From Phycisphaerae bacterium (GTDB taxonomy: Bacteria; Planctomycetota; Phycisphaerae; UBA1845; UTPLA1), in contig DATEMU010000007.1 in the NCBI GenBank assembly GCA_035275405.1, forward strand, positions 124,001 to 188,000: a DNA stretch of 64,000 nt, written 5' to 3'. Below are positions 44,746-53,372 of this stretch, in pieces. How positions within the stretch are numbered: the first letter of the stretch is position 1; every line of letters starts with the position of its first letter. The translations under genes were made by a program, and so were the position numbers. The notes under the pieces are model-generated. The model had not been told where the DNA came from, searched no databases, and saw only the letters and a program-made list of their open reading frames with translations.

Positions 44746-45333
44746 CTACGTAAACTTCACCTTCGGCGCTTCGCGGGCCGCGGGGTCTTCCACTTCAAAG
44801 AACTCCGCCGGTCGAAAGCCGAGCGAGCCTGCGAACATGACGTTCGGGAAGATCTGAATCGAACTGTTGTAGCGACCGACGGCGTCGTTGTAGTACTGCC
44901 GGGCGGCGCTCACCTGGTTCTCCGTGGAGGCGAGTTCGGCGGAGAGCTGCATGAAATTCTCGTTGGCCTTGAGGTTGGGATAGGCCTCGGAGAGGGCGAA
45001 TAGCTGGCGCAGCGCGCCGTTCAGCATCCCCTCGGCGATGCCGGCCTGCGCGGGAGTTGTCGCGCCGACGGCGCGGTTGCGGGCCTCAATCACGCGATTG
45101 AGCGTCTCCTTCTCGTGCCCCGCATAGCCCTTGACGGTCTCGACGAGGTTGGGAATGAGTTCGTGCCGCCGCTTGAGCTGCACCTCAATCTGGGCCCAGG
45201 CCTCCCGGACGGTCATGCGTCCGCGAACGAGACCGTTGTAGATGGCGATCATCCAAATGAAGGCGATCAGCCCGACGGCAATAGCGATCACGACCCAGCT
45301 GTTGGACGAGACGCCGGCAGCGACAGTGTTCAT
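44746..45333 (-). CDS. LemA family protein
   Basis: A 195-residue protein with an N-terminal membrane helix (SWVVIAIAVGLIAFIWMIAIYNGLV) and the helical LemA domain: RGRMTVREAWAQIEVQLKRRHELIPNLVETVKGYAGHEKETL, then YPNLKANENFMQLSAELASTENQVSAARQYYNDAVGRYNSSIQIFP. These proteins are membrane-bound and of uncertain role. ATG 45333 is chosen; the frame extends upstream to 45444 but that overlaps the promoter region of the divergent PhoH gene. Length is normal. Confidence 0.92.
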   Translation of the reverse strand: MNTVAAGVSSNSWVVIAIAVGLIAFIWMIAIYNGLVRGRMTVREAWAQIEVQLKRRHELIPNLVETVKGYAGHEKETLNRVIEARNRAVGATTPAQAGIAEGMLNGALRQLFALSEAYPNLKANENFMQLSAELASTENQVSAARQYYNDAVGRYNSSIQIFPNVMFAGSLGFRPAEFFEVEDPAAREAPKVKFT

Positions 45334-45429
45334 GGACAGACCTCCCGCGTATTCACCCAAGCATAACAATTCGCCGCGCACCGGGCCATGAGAAAACGGC
45401 GGGTCGTTTATAAGCGGCGCGGCCGCCGG

Positions 45430-45435
45430 TATACT
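45430..45435 (+). promoter_or_regulatory. -10 box of the PIN-PhoH gene
   Basis: TATACT ends seven bases before the ATG at 45443, with TTTATA 17 bases further up as a weak -35. No Shine-Dalgarno sequence is seen, so the message may start at the ATG. Confidence 0.45.
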
Positions 45436-45442
45436 CCCCGCC

Positions 45443-46747
45443 ATGCGGAAGCACTACATCCTCGACACCAACATCCTCCTGCACGACCCCAACTCGATCT
45501 TCCAGTTCGCGGACAACGTCGTCGTCATCCCCATCGAGGTGATCATCGAGATTGACCGGTTCAAGCACGAGATTTCCAGCCGGGGGCAAAACGCGCGGGA
45601 GGTGTCGCGGCTGCTCGACCAGGTGCGGCAGTCGCAGAGCCTGGCGCAGGGGGCGAAGCTGCCCGGCGGGGGGATGCTGCGGGTGTATTGCGGTCAGGAG
45701 CACGCGCTGGCGGCGAAAAATGTCTACGCCGACGCGGAGATCCTGCGGATCGCGCGGGAGATACAGGCGGCCGAGCCGGGCGGCAAGGTCATCATCGTCA
45801 CGAAGGACATCAACCTGCGGATTCGGGCGGATGCGCTGGGATTGCCGGCGGAAGATTACACGACGGATCGCGTCGGTCTGTCGGACCTTTACACGGGGCG
45901 AATCGAACTCGCGGAGACGCCCGAGGTAATCAACCGGTTTATGGCCGAGGGGATGATGCCGCTTCCGGCGGGGACGAGCATTTATCCGAACGAGTATGTG
46001 CTGTTGCGGAGTAACAACGGGACGGCGGCGTCGGCGCTGGCCCGCGTCGATGCGAAGTGCGAACGGCTGGTGCGGGTCAACGAGTCGAAGAAGCCGGTCT
46101 GCGGGATTCGCCCCAAGAACAAGGAGCAGTATTTCGCCTTCGACGCCCTGTTCTGCGAAGCCATCAAGCTCGTGACGATCATGGGCAAGGCGGGGACCGG
46201 CAAGACGCTTCTCGCCATGGCGGCGGGGCTGCAGCAGGTCCTGCACGACAAGCTCTATCGCGGGCTCGTGGTCACGCGGCCGACCACGCCCGTCGGCAAG
46301 TCGATGGGGGCGCTGCCGGGCGGGATCGAGGAGAAGCTGGCGCCGTGGCTCAAGCCGATCAGCGACACGCTGGAGACGCTGCTCGACGCGGGCGGAGCCA
46401 TCGGCGGGCGGAAGCATGTGCGCGACCTGTGGGAAAGCGGCACGGTCGATGTCCAGCCGCTCTCGTACATCCGCGGTCGGAGCATCCCCAAGCAGTTCCT
46501 CATTGTCGACGAGGCCCAGAACCTAACCCCCCTGGAAGTCAAGACGATCATCACCCGCGTCGGTCACGGGACCAAGGTCGTGCTGACCGGCGATTCGTAC
46601 CAGATCGACAACCCGTATGTCGATTCAAGCAGCAACGGGTTCAACTACCTCGTGAACCGCTTCCGCGGCGAGCCGCTGGCGGCGCATATCGAGTTGACCA
46701 AGGGCGAGCGCAGCCCGCTGGCGGAGTTGGGGGCGAATTTGCTGTAG
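45443..46747 (+). CDS. PIN-PhoH fusion protein (YlaK/PhoH2 type)
   Basis: A 434-residue protein with an N-terminal PIN nuclease domain (HYILDTNILLHDPNSIF, catalytic Asp8; VVVIPIEVIIEIDRFK) over about residues 1-135 and a C-terminal PhoH-type helicase/ATPase domain. The latter has Walker A MGKAGTGKTLLAMAAGL, ALVVTRP-like RGLVVTRPTTPVG, Walker B FLIVDEAQNLTPLEVKTIITRVG and TGDSYQIDNPYVD. PhoH2 proteins are RNA helicase-nucleases. Length and domain order match. The start probably lies at the transcription start. Confidence 0.9.
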   Translation: MRKHYILDTNILLHDPNSIFQFADNVVVIPIEVIIEIDRFKHEISSRGQNAREVSRLLDQVRQSQSLAQGAKLPGGGMLRVYCGQEHALAAKNVYADAEILRIAREIQAAEPGGKVIIVTKDINLRIRADALGLPAEDYTTDRVGLSDLYTGRIELAETPEVINRFMAEGMMPLPAGTSIYPNEYVLLRSNNGTAASALARVDAKCERLVRVNESKKPVCGIRPKNKEQYFAFDALFCEAIKLVTIMGKAGTGKTLLAMAAGLQQVLHDKLYRGLVVTRPTTPVGKSMGALPGGIEEKLAPWLKPISDTLETLLDAGGAIGGRKHVRDLWESGTVDVQPLSYIRGRSIPKQFLIVDEAQNLTPLEVKTIITRVGHGTKVVLTGDSYQIDNPYVDSSSNGFNYLVNRFRGEPLAAHIELTKGERSPLAELGANLL

Positions 46748-46748
46748 C

Positions 46749-46840
46749 AGATCAGAGCCCCACCAGCCCGACGCGCAAGCACCGGGAATCTTGCGTTCGC
46801 TCAGAGCCCCGAGGCGCGAGCCCGGGAGCGTATCGGGTAT
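46749..46840. repeat. Dispersed repeat CAGAGCCCC... (two half copies)
   Basis: CAGAGCCCC at 46752 and CAGAGCCCCGAGGCGCGAGCCCGGGAGCG at 46802-46830 flank CGCGCAAGCACCGGGAATC. The second half is the inverse of the element at 33268. It follows the PhoH gene, so it may mark the transcript end. Confidence 0.65.
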
Positions 46841-46900
46841 TGGCGGGGGCCAGTTTCGGGGGCGGCGATTGGGGTCCGACACGGCGAAACTTCGCTGGGT

Positions 46901-46906
46901 TATACT
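46901..46906 (+). promoter_or_regulatory. Candidate -10 box of the PLD-RNase III-like/cyclase operon
   Basis: TATACT 32 bases upstream of the start at 46939, after the PhoH-side repeat. No matching -35 box is visible, so the call is weak. Confidence 0.3.
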
Positions 46907-46938
46907 TCTCTTTTTTTGCGTTACGCTAACCAGAAGGC

Positions 46939-49278
46939 ATGTTGGAAGCGGAGCTTTCGGACCCGATCGTCATGGAACTAATTCATCAAAACGAATCCCA
47001 AGAAAACGCATGGCTTTTCCATCGGACTCCCTGGGAGCCGGAGTTTTTGTCCAGGTTTCCTCGGGTAACACAGACACTTCGAATCGCATGCCCGTTCATT
47101 AAAATCCGAAGCATCCGACTAATCCTCGCAAGCTTGCCATCTCGCCCACAAGCACCTATCCACGTAAAGTTGCTTACACGCCTTAATGCGCCTGATTGTC
47201 GCGCCAGGGTCCACGATATTGCTGCGATCGAGTTGCTCCGGAGCAATCCTCTTGACGACCGCTGCCGTATCGACGTGCGCATTAACAACGCTTTGCACGC
47301 GAAGTGCTTTATCTTCGACACCAACGAAGTCATCATCACATCGTCTAATCTAACGTTCGCCGCCTTTTACAAGAACCTTGAAGTTGCGATTGCCCTTTCT
47401 AATCCTGAAGTAATTACCACATCGACGCAGTATTTCGACGAGATATTTGATGCGGCGTCGCCTGTGTCGGACGCGATGCTGGAATCGGTGAAGAGTCGTT
47501 TGCCTTTCCTGCCACCTGCGGAAGTCTGCATTAGCCCCGAGCCCGCGGTCATCGAGGCCCCTCCAATTGCTCCGGTTGATGATGCGTCTGCTGACTTCCC
47601 CGAGCTCGATCCTTCGGCCGTCCAAAAGCTCGATGAAGCTTTGTCGCAACAACTCGAGCGCGACCTAGACAAGAGCTGCATATTTCTTTCATCACCGGAC
47701 GGACAATCGGCCGCAGCCGAGAGCGAAAACTCGTTCTTTCAAGACATGGCCTCTCGTTTTTCGCGGGTCTTTAGTGGTGTTCAGCCCACAAACGACGAAC
47801 TGGCTGTAATATTCGTACATGCGTCCGCCCGGCAATCACTCAAATCAGTAAACGTTGATCTAGAGCGCGCGGCGCACTTGGAGTGTATCGGTCGCCACGC
47901 CCTTACGATTATCATAATAGAGTCGCTGTTGCAAGCCAGCAGCAGGTCAATTGATGCGGGAACCCTCACGTCGAAGATGAACTATATTGCTGCCTCCGAT
48001 CATTGTGTGCGCAAATTCCACGAGGCAGGCCTTGCCCAAGTCTTACTTGACGTCTCTATGACATCAAGTTCCGAGGCATTCAGTCGCGGCCGTGCGTTGA
48101 TTCTCAAGAAGACCATATATCGAATGGTTGGCTATCTCGCTCTATCACGGCCTTGGGAGGAAATTGCGAATGTAATTATTGCAACGTTGGAGATTGCGGA
48201 GTCCTTTCCTTTTGAGTCCTATCGAGACCACAATTATAAGAGGGAATTACAGAACGCTACTCAACAAGCGGGCGCCGGTAGACCAATATACAAACTTTCC
48301 GGTCGCGAGGGTCGCGACGATGATCCAAGTTTCATCGTCGATGTGATCGTCCGCAACAAGATTGTGGGCCAAGGGCGAGGCACGCCAATGAAGATCGCCG
48401 AAATGCGGGCAGCATTCGACGCACTAAAGGCGTTTCGGCTCGATCGCTCATCCTCGCGTGCGACTGGAGGAGAACCCGTTAAAAGCGCGACCCTTGCAGC
48501 GTGCTCGCGACTTGGACTCAGTGCCCTCCGCACAGTCACATCACGTGATATTGGGATTGCCCAAGCGCTCTATGTACTACTCCCGACGGGGAGCCCTCGA
48601 ACAGAGTTTGCTGACAAACGGGAAGGACTGTCCGTCTTAGGAGGCGTCGTGCGAGAACTACTGGCCTACTTCCAATGCTACTCAGACGGATGTGGCCCGA
48701 CAGCAGCGACTAGTCGCGCCAATTATCTAAACAAGAAAGAGCGCGTCGTAAAGTGTATCCGCCAGTCTCCGTTATTGGGATGGATTAAAGAACTGGTCAA
48801 AGACAATCAATTTCGTACTGCTGGCGATCCGAGCGTTGTAAACGAAACTGTCAATGTTTGCTTCGCCGTTCTTTTTGCTGCTGGCGGAATAGAAACTTGT
48901 CGTGGTCTTGCTTCGTATCTATTTCGGGATACATCCGTTGATGTATCACAGGAGATTATTCCTGCAAAGGTGAGATTGCTGCAAGCGCTTCAAGCCGCGT
49001 TCCGAGAACGAGTAAAAGAACTCTTGAAGTTTGAATTAAAACCCTTGCATAAGCTTAACCAAAGCCACGATCCGTTATTCCAAGTGCGAGTCGTCTTCGA
49101 CGGAAAAGAATTAGGGCGAGGTACTGGAAAATCGCGTCGGATCGCTGAAGAAGTTGCCGCGGAGTGCGCGCTAATTAATCCATTATTGCAACAACTGTTA
49201 AGCTCAGCAGTTGCCTCTTCCTCGGATTCATCGTCAGCGGCGGGAGGCGCAGAAGTCGTTGCGCACGGCGGTATTTGA
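46939..49278 (+). CDS. PLD nuclease fused to two degenerate RNase III-dsRBD units
   Basis: A 779-residue multidomain protein. Residues about 20-190 are a PLD-type domain with one HKD-like motif: His120, Lys122 and Asp127 in HAKCFIFD, then SSNLTFAAFYKNLEVA (Ser135-Asn137). Residues about 280-425 follow the RNase III fold: HLECIGRHAL for ERLEFLGDxVL, GTLTSKMNYIAASDHCV for the LTxxRxxLVSN helix, then ALILKKTIYRMVGYLAL. Of the catalytic acids only Glu315 survives. Residues 431-500 are a dsRBD (YKRELQNATQQAG...GQGRGTPMKIAEMRAA). A second RNase III-like unit (520-665; GLSVLGGVVREL, NVCFAVLFAAGGIE) is also degenerate and followed by a second dsRBD (688-750; GRGTGKSRRIAEEVAAECAL). Domain order recalls Dicer. 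Inferred role: dsRNA sensing coupled to a PLD nuclease. Confidence 0.72.
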   Translation: MLEAELSDPIVMELIHQNESQENAWLFHRTPWEPEFLSRFPRVTQTLRIACPFIKIRSIRLILASLPSRPQAPIHVKLLTRLNAPDCRARVHDIAAIELLRSNPLDDRCRIDVRINNALHAKCFIFDTNEVIITSSNLTFAAFYKNLEVAIALSNPEVITTSTQYFDEIFDAASPVSDAMLESVKSRLPFLPPAEVCISPEPAVIEAPPIAPVDDASADFPELDPSAVQKLDEALSQQLERDLDKSCIFLSSPDGQSAAAESENSFFQDMASRFSRVFSGVQPTNDELAVIFVHASARQSLKSVNVDLERAAHLECIGRHALTIIIIESLLQASSRSIDAGTLTSKMNYIAASDHCVRKFHEAGLAQVLLDVSMTSSSEAFSRGRALILKKTIYRMVGYLALSRPWEEIANVIIATLEIAESFPFESYRDHNYKRELQNATQQAGAGRPIYKLSGREGRDDDPSFIVDVIVRNKIVGQGRGTPMKIAEMRAAFDALKAFRLDRSSSRATGGEPVKSATLAACSRLGLSALRTVTSRDIGIAQALYVLLPTGSPRTEFADKREGLSVLGGVVRELLAYFQCYSDGCGPTAATSRANYLNKKERVVKCIRQSPLLGWIKELVKDNQFRTAGDPSVVNETVNVCFAVLFAAGGIETCRGLASYLFRDTSVDVSQEIIPAKVRLLQALQAAFRERVKELLKFELKPLHKLNQSHDPLFQVRVVFDGKELGRGTGKSRRIAEEVAAECALINPLLQQLLSSAVASSSDSSSAAGGAEVVAHGGI

Positions 49279-49279
49279 A

Positions 49280-50059
49280 ATGGCTAACCGAATGAACATT
49301 GGAGTTATTGCTGTCTTGGACGCTCTGGGGTTCAAAGGAATATGGCGAAGGCAGGATTTAAGCACGCTTATTAATCATCTAAGAGAATCCGTGAAGTTCG
49401 GGCGCGCAATCGCAAAGGCATCACAATACCAATTTACGGTCGACCCCGTAATGAGTAGGATCGGAGTTACAAGTACAGTCAGAATGTTTAGCGATACGGT
49501 GTTGATCGCTGTGCATTTCGATCCGAGCGAGCTCCGCGAGAAGCTTGTAGGGCTAGGAAAAGACGAAGCGTGGCTAAAAAACAGGGTTGTCTTGACTGTG
49601 CTATTCGATGTATGCATGTTTTTGTCTATTGCAATTGCCAAGAAACCCGTCTTGGTTTATCGCGGCTGTGTTTGTGCAGGTGAAATGCTGATCGATAGTG
49701 ACATATTTCTCGGTCCTGCCGTCGATGAGGCAGCAGAAAAATCGCCGCTTGCTGATGGTGGGTTCGTATGGCTTGCGAGATCGGCTCAGTCCTGGATTTC
49801 CGACGACATGATTCCTACGCGGCCTGTTATCACGCTCGACGAGTTAGCGATCCCATACGCAGTCAGCCTAAAGGGAGGATCAACTTATCAAACTCGCGTC
49901 GTCAACCCGCTACTTATGACAGACGAAAAGCAACGCAAACAAATTATTGTTGATACGCTTCGGTCATTCGATACGGACTCGGTTCTTGTGGAGGTCAAAC
50001 AACAGAACACGGAGGCAATGCTCGAACGTGCGAGAGCTGTCCTAAGCAAGAGCGGATGA
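49280..50059 (+). CDS. Class III nucleotidyl-cyclase-like protein (Pycsar-type pattern)
   Basis: A 259-residue protein with a cyclase homology domain: VIAVLDALGFKG gives the first metal-binding Asp14; MFSDTVLIAV gives the second, Asp72; VYRGCVCAGEMLIDSDIFLGPAVDEAAEKSPLADGG is the region of the conserved Gly and Phe-Gly-Pro of class III cyclases. Both metal Asp residues are kept, so activity is plausible. Short single-domain cyclases of this kind make cCMP or cUMP in Pycsar anti-phage loci; the product here is unknown. The ATG follows the upstream TGA by one base and lacks a Shine-Dalgarno, so it is translationally coupled to the PLD-RNase III-like gene. Confidence 0.7.
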   Translation: MANRMNIGVIAVLDALGFKGIWRRQDLSTLINHLRESVKFGRAIAKASQYQFTVDPVMSRIGVTSTVRMFSDTVLIAVHFDPSELREKLVGLGKDEAWLKNRVVLTVLFDVCMFLSIAIAKKPVLVYRGCVCAGEMLIDSDIFLGPAVDEAAEKSPLADGGFVWLARSAQSWISDDMIPTRPVITLDELAIPYAVSLKGGSTYQTRVVNPLLMTDEKQRKQIIVDTLRSFDTDSVLVEVKQQNTEAMLERARAVLSKSG

Positions 50060-50558
50060 GATATGGGCATATCGGGCCCACGTTCCATGAGTGGCAGTTG
50101 GTGAAGCCCCCGGTGATTCATCCGCCCCGGCCGATCTTCGACTGGCGAAATCTGATCTCACGATTCACCCCCCAGCCCTAACTCCTTGTCCCGCCTCTAG
50201 TTTCAAGCCTCCCGTTTCTCGGCCCAAGATTAGAGGGAGCGCTGAGCAAGGGTCCTGTGCAGTGGACAACAAAAGCGGCGGCGAACCCGCCGCCTCCCTT
50301 GGCTTACGGCTTAAGGCTAATGGCTGATGGCCCGTGAGATCGGAGTCTCTGCGCCATGAACGCTAAACAACCGGTGAATCTTGTGAATCCTGTAAATCAT
50401 GTCCATTTCCTCCCCCCGTTTCCGCGTTGTTCCACCACACAAAAACGATCTCGGTGTCCTCTGTGCCTCTCTGGTGATCGGCTGCTCGTTCAGCCTCATT
50501 CAGCCTCGTTCAGCCTCATTCACCCCCCCGGGGGGCCTGCCTGAAAGGAGTTTGACCA
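50060..50558. repeat. Repeat-rich spacer before paralogue B
   Basis: About 500 bp without a gene. It holds CCTAACTCCTTGTCCC words, AGGGAGCGCTGAGCAAG at 50232-50248 (inverse of the word at 28175-28191), the CGATCTCGGTGTCCTCTGTGCC element (50445-50475) with GTTGTTCCACCACACAAAA next to it, and CATTCAGCCTCGTTCAGCC repeats (50495-50520). Read in reverse, order and content match the 27867-28240 spacer ahead of paralogue A. Confidence 0.7.
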
Positions 50559-51767
50559 ATGAATGACCCAAACCAACTGCCCGAACTGCCCATCGAACTC
50601 GGCCCGCGCTCGTCCGTCTTCGAAAAAACCACCCCCGAACTCCGTCGCAAGCTCGACCGCGCCATCCTCAACTACGATCCGCCCGGATACCGCGCCCTCT
50701 ACAAAAAGTACGGGCTCCCCGAACTCGGCGTCAGCTTCACCGCCTTCTACTACTACGCCCGCCGACTCCGCCGCCGCGCCGCCGCCACCGACATGGCCCT
50801 CACCGCCCTGCCCGACGAACGCGACTCCGTCCGCCTCCTCCCTGGCCTCGTCGGTCAGTGCCTCATCGACCAGCTCATGACCGGCGACGACGCCTCCCCG
50901 CAGGCCGTCTACCGCCTCATGCTCGCCTACACCGCCGCCATCAACAACGCCATCACCGTCCACGAAGCCCGCCACGTCTTCCCCCGCAATGCTCCCTCCC
51001 CTTGCGAAGGGGAGGGCCGGGGTGGGGTTTCCTCTTCCGTCACTTCCGTCCCTTTGGTCCCTTTGGTCCCTTTGGTCCCTTCTGTCCCTTCCCCATCTCC
51101 CACTCCGCCTTCTCCAAATCTGTGTTCATCTGCGTCATCTGCGGAAAAAACCTCCGACCTCCTCGCCCGTGTCGACCGCGAGCTGGCCGAAAGCGAGGCC
51201 GCCCTTGCCGCGGAAAAAGAGGCCCTCGCGGCCGAACAAGCAGCGCTCGCCGAGGAAAAAGCCGCCCTCGCCAGCGACGAGGCCCGGGCGCTCGCTTACT
51301 TCGAACAAGTCAAGAAGGACCTCGCCGCCATGGGCTACCCCGTCGCCGAGTGCCGGACCCTCGACGAACTCGAAGAGATCCTCCGCAACACCAACCCTTC
51401 TGTGGAGCAGCCGCCCTCGGCTGCTGACGTTGCCCCTGTCCCTTCCGTCCCTTCGGTCACTTCTGTCCCTTCACCCCGGGGCGATTCTGCCTCTCAAATC
51501 TCAAATCCCGCCGCTCCTTCTCCTTCCATTCCGAATTCCGCGTTCCCACTTCCGCATTCTCCGTCAATTCCGCATTCCGAAATCCGCATTCCGCATTCTG
51601 CAGACGCCATCACCTCCACCGCCGACGACCAATTCCGTATCACCCCCGAAGAGCGCCGGCTCCGCGAATTCCACCGCGTCGCCATCGCCTACGGCCTGAT
51701 CAAGCCCGACGCGCCCATTCCTAATTGCGCGGATTCGATGGTGAAGACAGATGGCCCAGCCAAATAA
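50559..51767 (+). CDS. Repeat-linker paralogue B
   Basis: A 402-residue paralogue of the protein at 26637-27866. The N-terminal block (KTTPELRRKLDRAILNYDPPGYRALYKKYGLPELGVSFTAFYYYARRLRRR), the coiled coil (DLLARVDRELA ... YFEQVKKDLAAMGYPVAE, near identical between the two) and the C-terminal block (ITPEERRLREFHRVAIAYGLIKPD, almost unchanged) align well, while the linkers differ in length. AAAGGAG precedes the ATG. The linkers are coded by CCTTTGGTCCCTTTGGTCCC words (51055-51095), the NLCSSASSAEK repeat and CATTCCGCATTC words. The conservation of three blocks argues for function; what it is remains unknown. Confidence 0.65.
   Translation: MNDPNQLPELPIELGPRSSVFEKTTPELRRKLDRAILNYDPPGYRALYKKYGLPELGVSFTAFYYYARRLRRRAAATDMALTALPDERDSVRLLPGLVGQCLIDQLMTGDDASPQAVYRLMLAYTAAINNAITVHEARHVFPRNAPSPCEGEGRGGVSSSVTSVPLVPLVPLVPSVPSPSPTPPSPNLCSSASSAEKTSDLLARVDRELAESEAALAAEKEALAAEQAALAEEKAALASDEARALAYFEQVKKDLAAMGYPVAECRTLDELEEILRNTNPSVEQPPSAADVAPVPSVPSVTSVPSPRGDSASQISNPAAPSPSIPNSAFPLPHSPSIPHSEIRIPHSADAITSTADDQFRITPEERRLREFHRVAIAYGLIKPDAPIPNCADSMVKTDGPAK
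51116..51150. repeat. Dispersed repeat CATCTGCGTCATCTGCGGAAAAA (copy 3)
   Basis: Inverse of the words at 26810 and 27300, again read in frame as NLCSSASSAEK at the same place, before the coiled coil of paralogue B. Confidence 0.85.
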
Positions 51768-51807
51768 CGGCTCAGCGATCCGTCGGCGAACAGATACAAT
51801 AAGAGGA

Positions 51808-52221
51808 ATGAGCGATCCGCGTACACGAACGGTGGCGAACCCCGTGCAGGGCGTCCTGGGCATCCTCCGCGACGGCGAGCGCGTCCTGATGATCCAGCGG
51901 TCGAAGACCGTGCGCGTGCCGCTGGCGTGGTGTTTTCCGGGCGGGGCGATTGAAGTGGGGGAATCCCAGATCGAGGCGCTGGTGCGCGAGATGCAGGAGG
52001 AATTGGAACTCGTCGTTCAACCCGGTGAACTGCTTATGACGCAGACCAAGCACGAGGGGCGGCTCGTGCTTTATTGCTGGTCGGCCGAAATCGTGGGCGG
52101 CGCGCTTGCCGCCAACCCGAAGGAGGTTGCCGAGGCGCGGTGGATGACGCCGGCCGAGGTGCGGGTCATGGAGGGCGTTCTGCCGGGTACGTGCGAAATC
52201 CTGGAGACGATCGGGCTGTGA
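51808..52221 (+). CDS. Nudix hydrolase
   Basis: A 137-residue MutT-type hydrolase for nucleoside diphosphate derivatives. The Nudix box is GAIEVGESQIEALVREMQEELEL, at about residues 49-71. It keeps all metal-binding glutamates (REMQEE) but has Glu in place of the usual Gly near the end. ATG 51808 is chosen: AAGAGGA lies just upstream, and a TACAAT box ends seven bases before it. The substrate is not predictable. It follows paralogue B by 40 bp. Confidence 0.88.
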   Translation: MSDPRTRTVANPVQGVLGILRDGERVLMIQRSKTVRVPLAWCFPGGAIEVGESQIEALVREMQEELELVVQPGELLMTQTKHEGRLVLYCWSAEIVGGALAANPKEVAEARWMTPAEVRVMEGVLPGTCEILETIGL

Positions 52222-52307
52222 CGAATGCGGAAGTCGGAATGCAGAATGCGGAATGAAGAGTCTACACTCGCCGACCGGCCGGAATGATGCCCTTTACCCG
52301 TTTCGGA
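52222..52307. repeat. GGAATGCGGAA word repeats
   Basis: CGGAATGCAGAATGCGGAATG-type words fill the short gap after the Nudix gene; the same words code for part of the paralogue linkers. Confidence 0.55.
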
Positions 52308-53372
52308 TTAGACCGAGAGTACGGGTGATAGCGGTGCTTCCCGTCTAGCGAATTCGCGGACCGGATGCGAGGCGGGGACCACATCGAGCGGCGAGGCTGC
52401 ATCCATCGCCAGCATCGTCGCGGGGCCGAGCAAATCGGCGACGCTGATCGGCGCGGTGAAATAGCGGGCGAACAGGCTCTCGATATCGCGATATTCATCC
52501 GCCGCCTGTTCAATCAGGGCGGCAACGCGACCGGCGTGGATGTTGAATGCGGAATGGAGAAGTCGCAGGAGCAGGGATGGATTGGTCGGCGGCGCGGCCG
52601 AGGGGCCGATGGGCAGCGCGCCTGCGACGTAGGCGATCTGCCAGAGGCGCATCGCGGGGGAATTCGCCGGTGAAAGCGGCGGGTTCGTATGATGACGACC
52701 GACGGCATCGACGATGATCGCGGGAAGCTGCCATTGGCGCAGCAGTTCAAGGCCGACGTGGATGTGATTGAGACCGAACGACTGCCATTCGAGCGCGGCG
52801 AGTTGGACCGGGCAGCCTTCGCTGTTTTGGCGGAGGCGATCAATTTCCCGCGGCTGGGCGGCGGCAATGGTCGCCGAGCCGACGTCCTGCAACAGGCCCA
52901 CGAGAAACGCCTCGCTCGCCAGGCGGCGGTCGGTATTCATCGCCAGCGCGCGGGCCACGCAGCCGCGGATGAGGCCCTGCCTCCAGTATGCGCCGAAGTC
53001 GATCGCGTCACCCACGGCGACGCAAAGCGCCTGAGCGCATTCGAACGCCACGGCCAAGGCGCGCGTGCGATCGGTGCCGAGCCGGACCGTGGCGGCTTCG
53101 ATGTTCAGCGCGGGAATCCCCGCTCCGTGACGGACGGCATTGGCAATGCGAATCAAGCCGGCGCTGAGCGCGGGGCTTAAGGCGAGGACCGAGGCTGTTT
53201 CCACGGGCCCGGGCGGCGGGGAGGCGTAGAGCCGGTTGGACAGGCAGGCAATTCGCGAGCGGCCGAGGAGCGCGGCGACGCCGCAGAGGGATTCGATGGA
53301 GTCGATTTCGCCGCGCGTCGGATTACCAATCATGGAATCATCTCCGGGTATGGCCCGATCGGCGGACGGCAT
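52308..53372 (-). CDS. HDOD-domain protein
   Basis: A 354-residue protein with an HDOD domain over about residues 25-230: LSNRLYASPPPG start, LSPALSAGLIRIANAV, ALNIEAATVRLGTDRTRALAV, FLVGLLQDVGSATIA and HIHVGLELLRQWQLPAIIVDAVGRHH. HDOD proteins are signalling scaffolds related to HD phosphohydrolases but without the catalytic HD. The ATG overlaps the stop of the HTH-receiver gene by one base (TGATG), so both are translated in a coupled way and probably act together. Confidence 0.85.
   Translation of the reverse strand: MPSADRAIPGDDSMIGNPTRGEIDSIESLCGVAALLGRSRIACLSNRLYASPPPGPVETASVLALSPALSAGLIRIANAVRHGAGIPALNIEAATVRLGTDRTRALAVAFECAQALCVAVGDAIDFGAYWRQGLIRGCVARALAMNTDRRLASEAFLVGLLQDVGSATIAAAQPREIDRLRQNSEGCPVQLAALEWQSFGLNHIHVGLELLRQWQLPAIIVDAVGRHHTNPPLSPANSPAMRLWQIAYVAGALPIGPSAAPPTNPSLLLRLLHSAFNIHAGRVAALIEQAADEYRDIESLFARYFTAPISVADLLGPATMLAMDAASPLDVVPASHPVREFARREAPLSPVLSV

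Noticed and set aside
46939..49278. Active Dicer-like enzyme
   Set aside because: Both RNase III units lack most of the acidic residues needed for metal-dependent cleavage, so an active dicing function is not supported.
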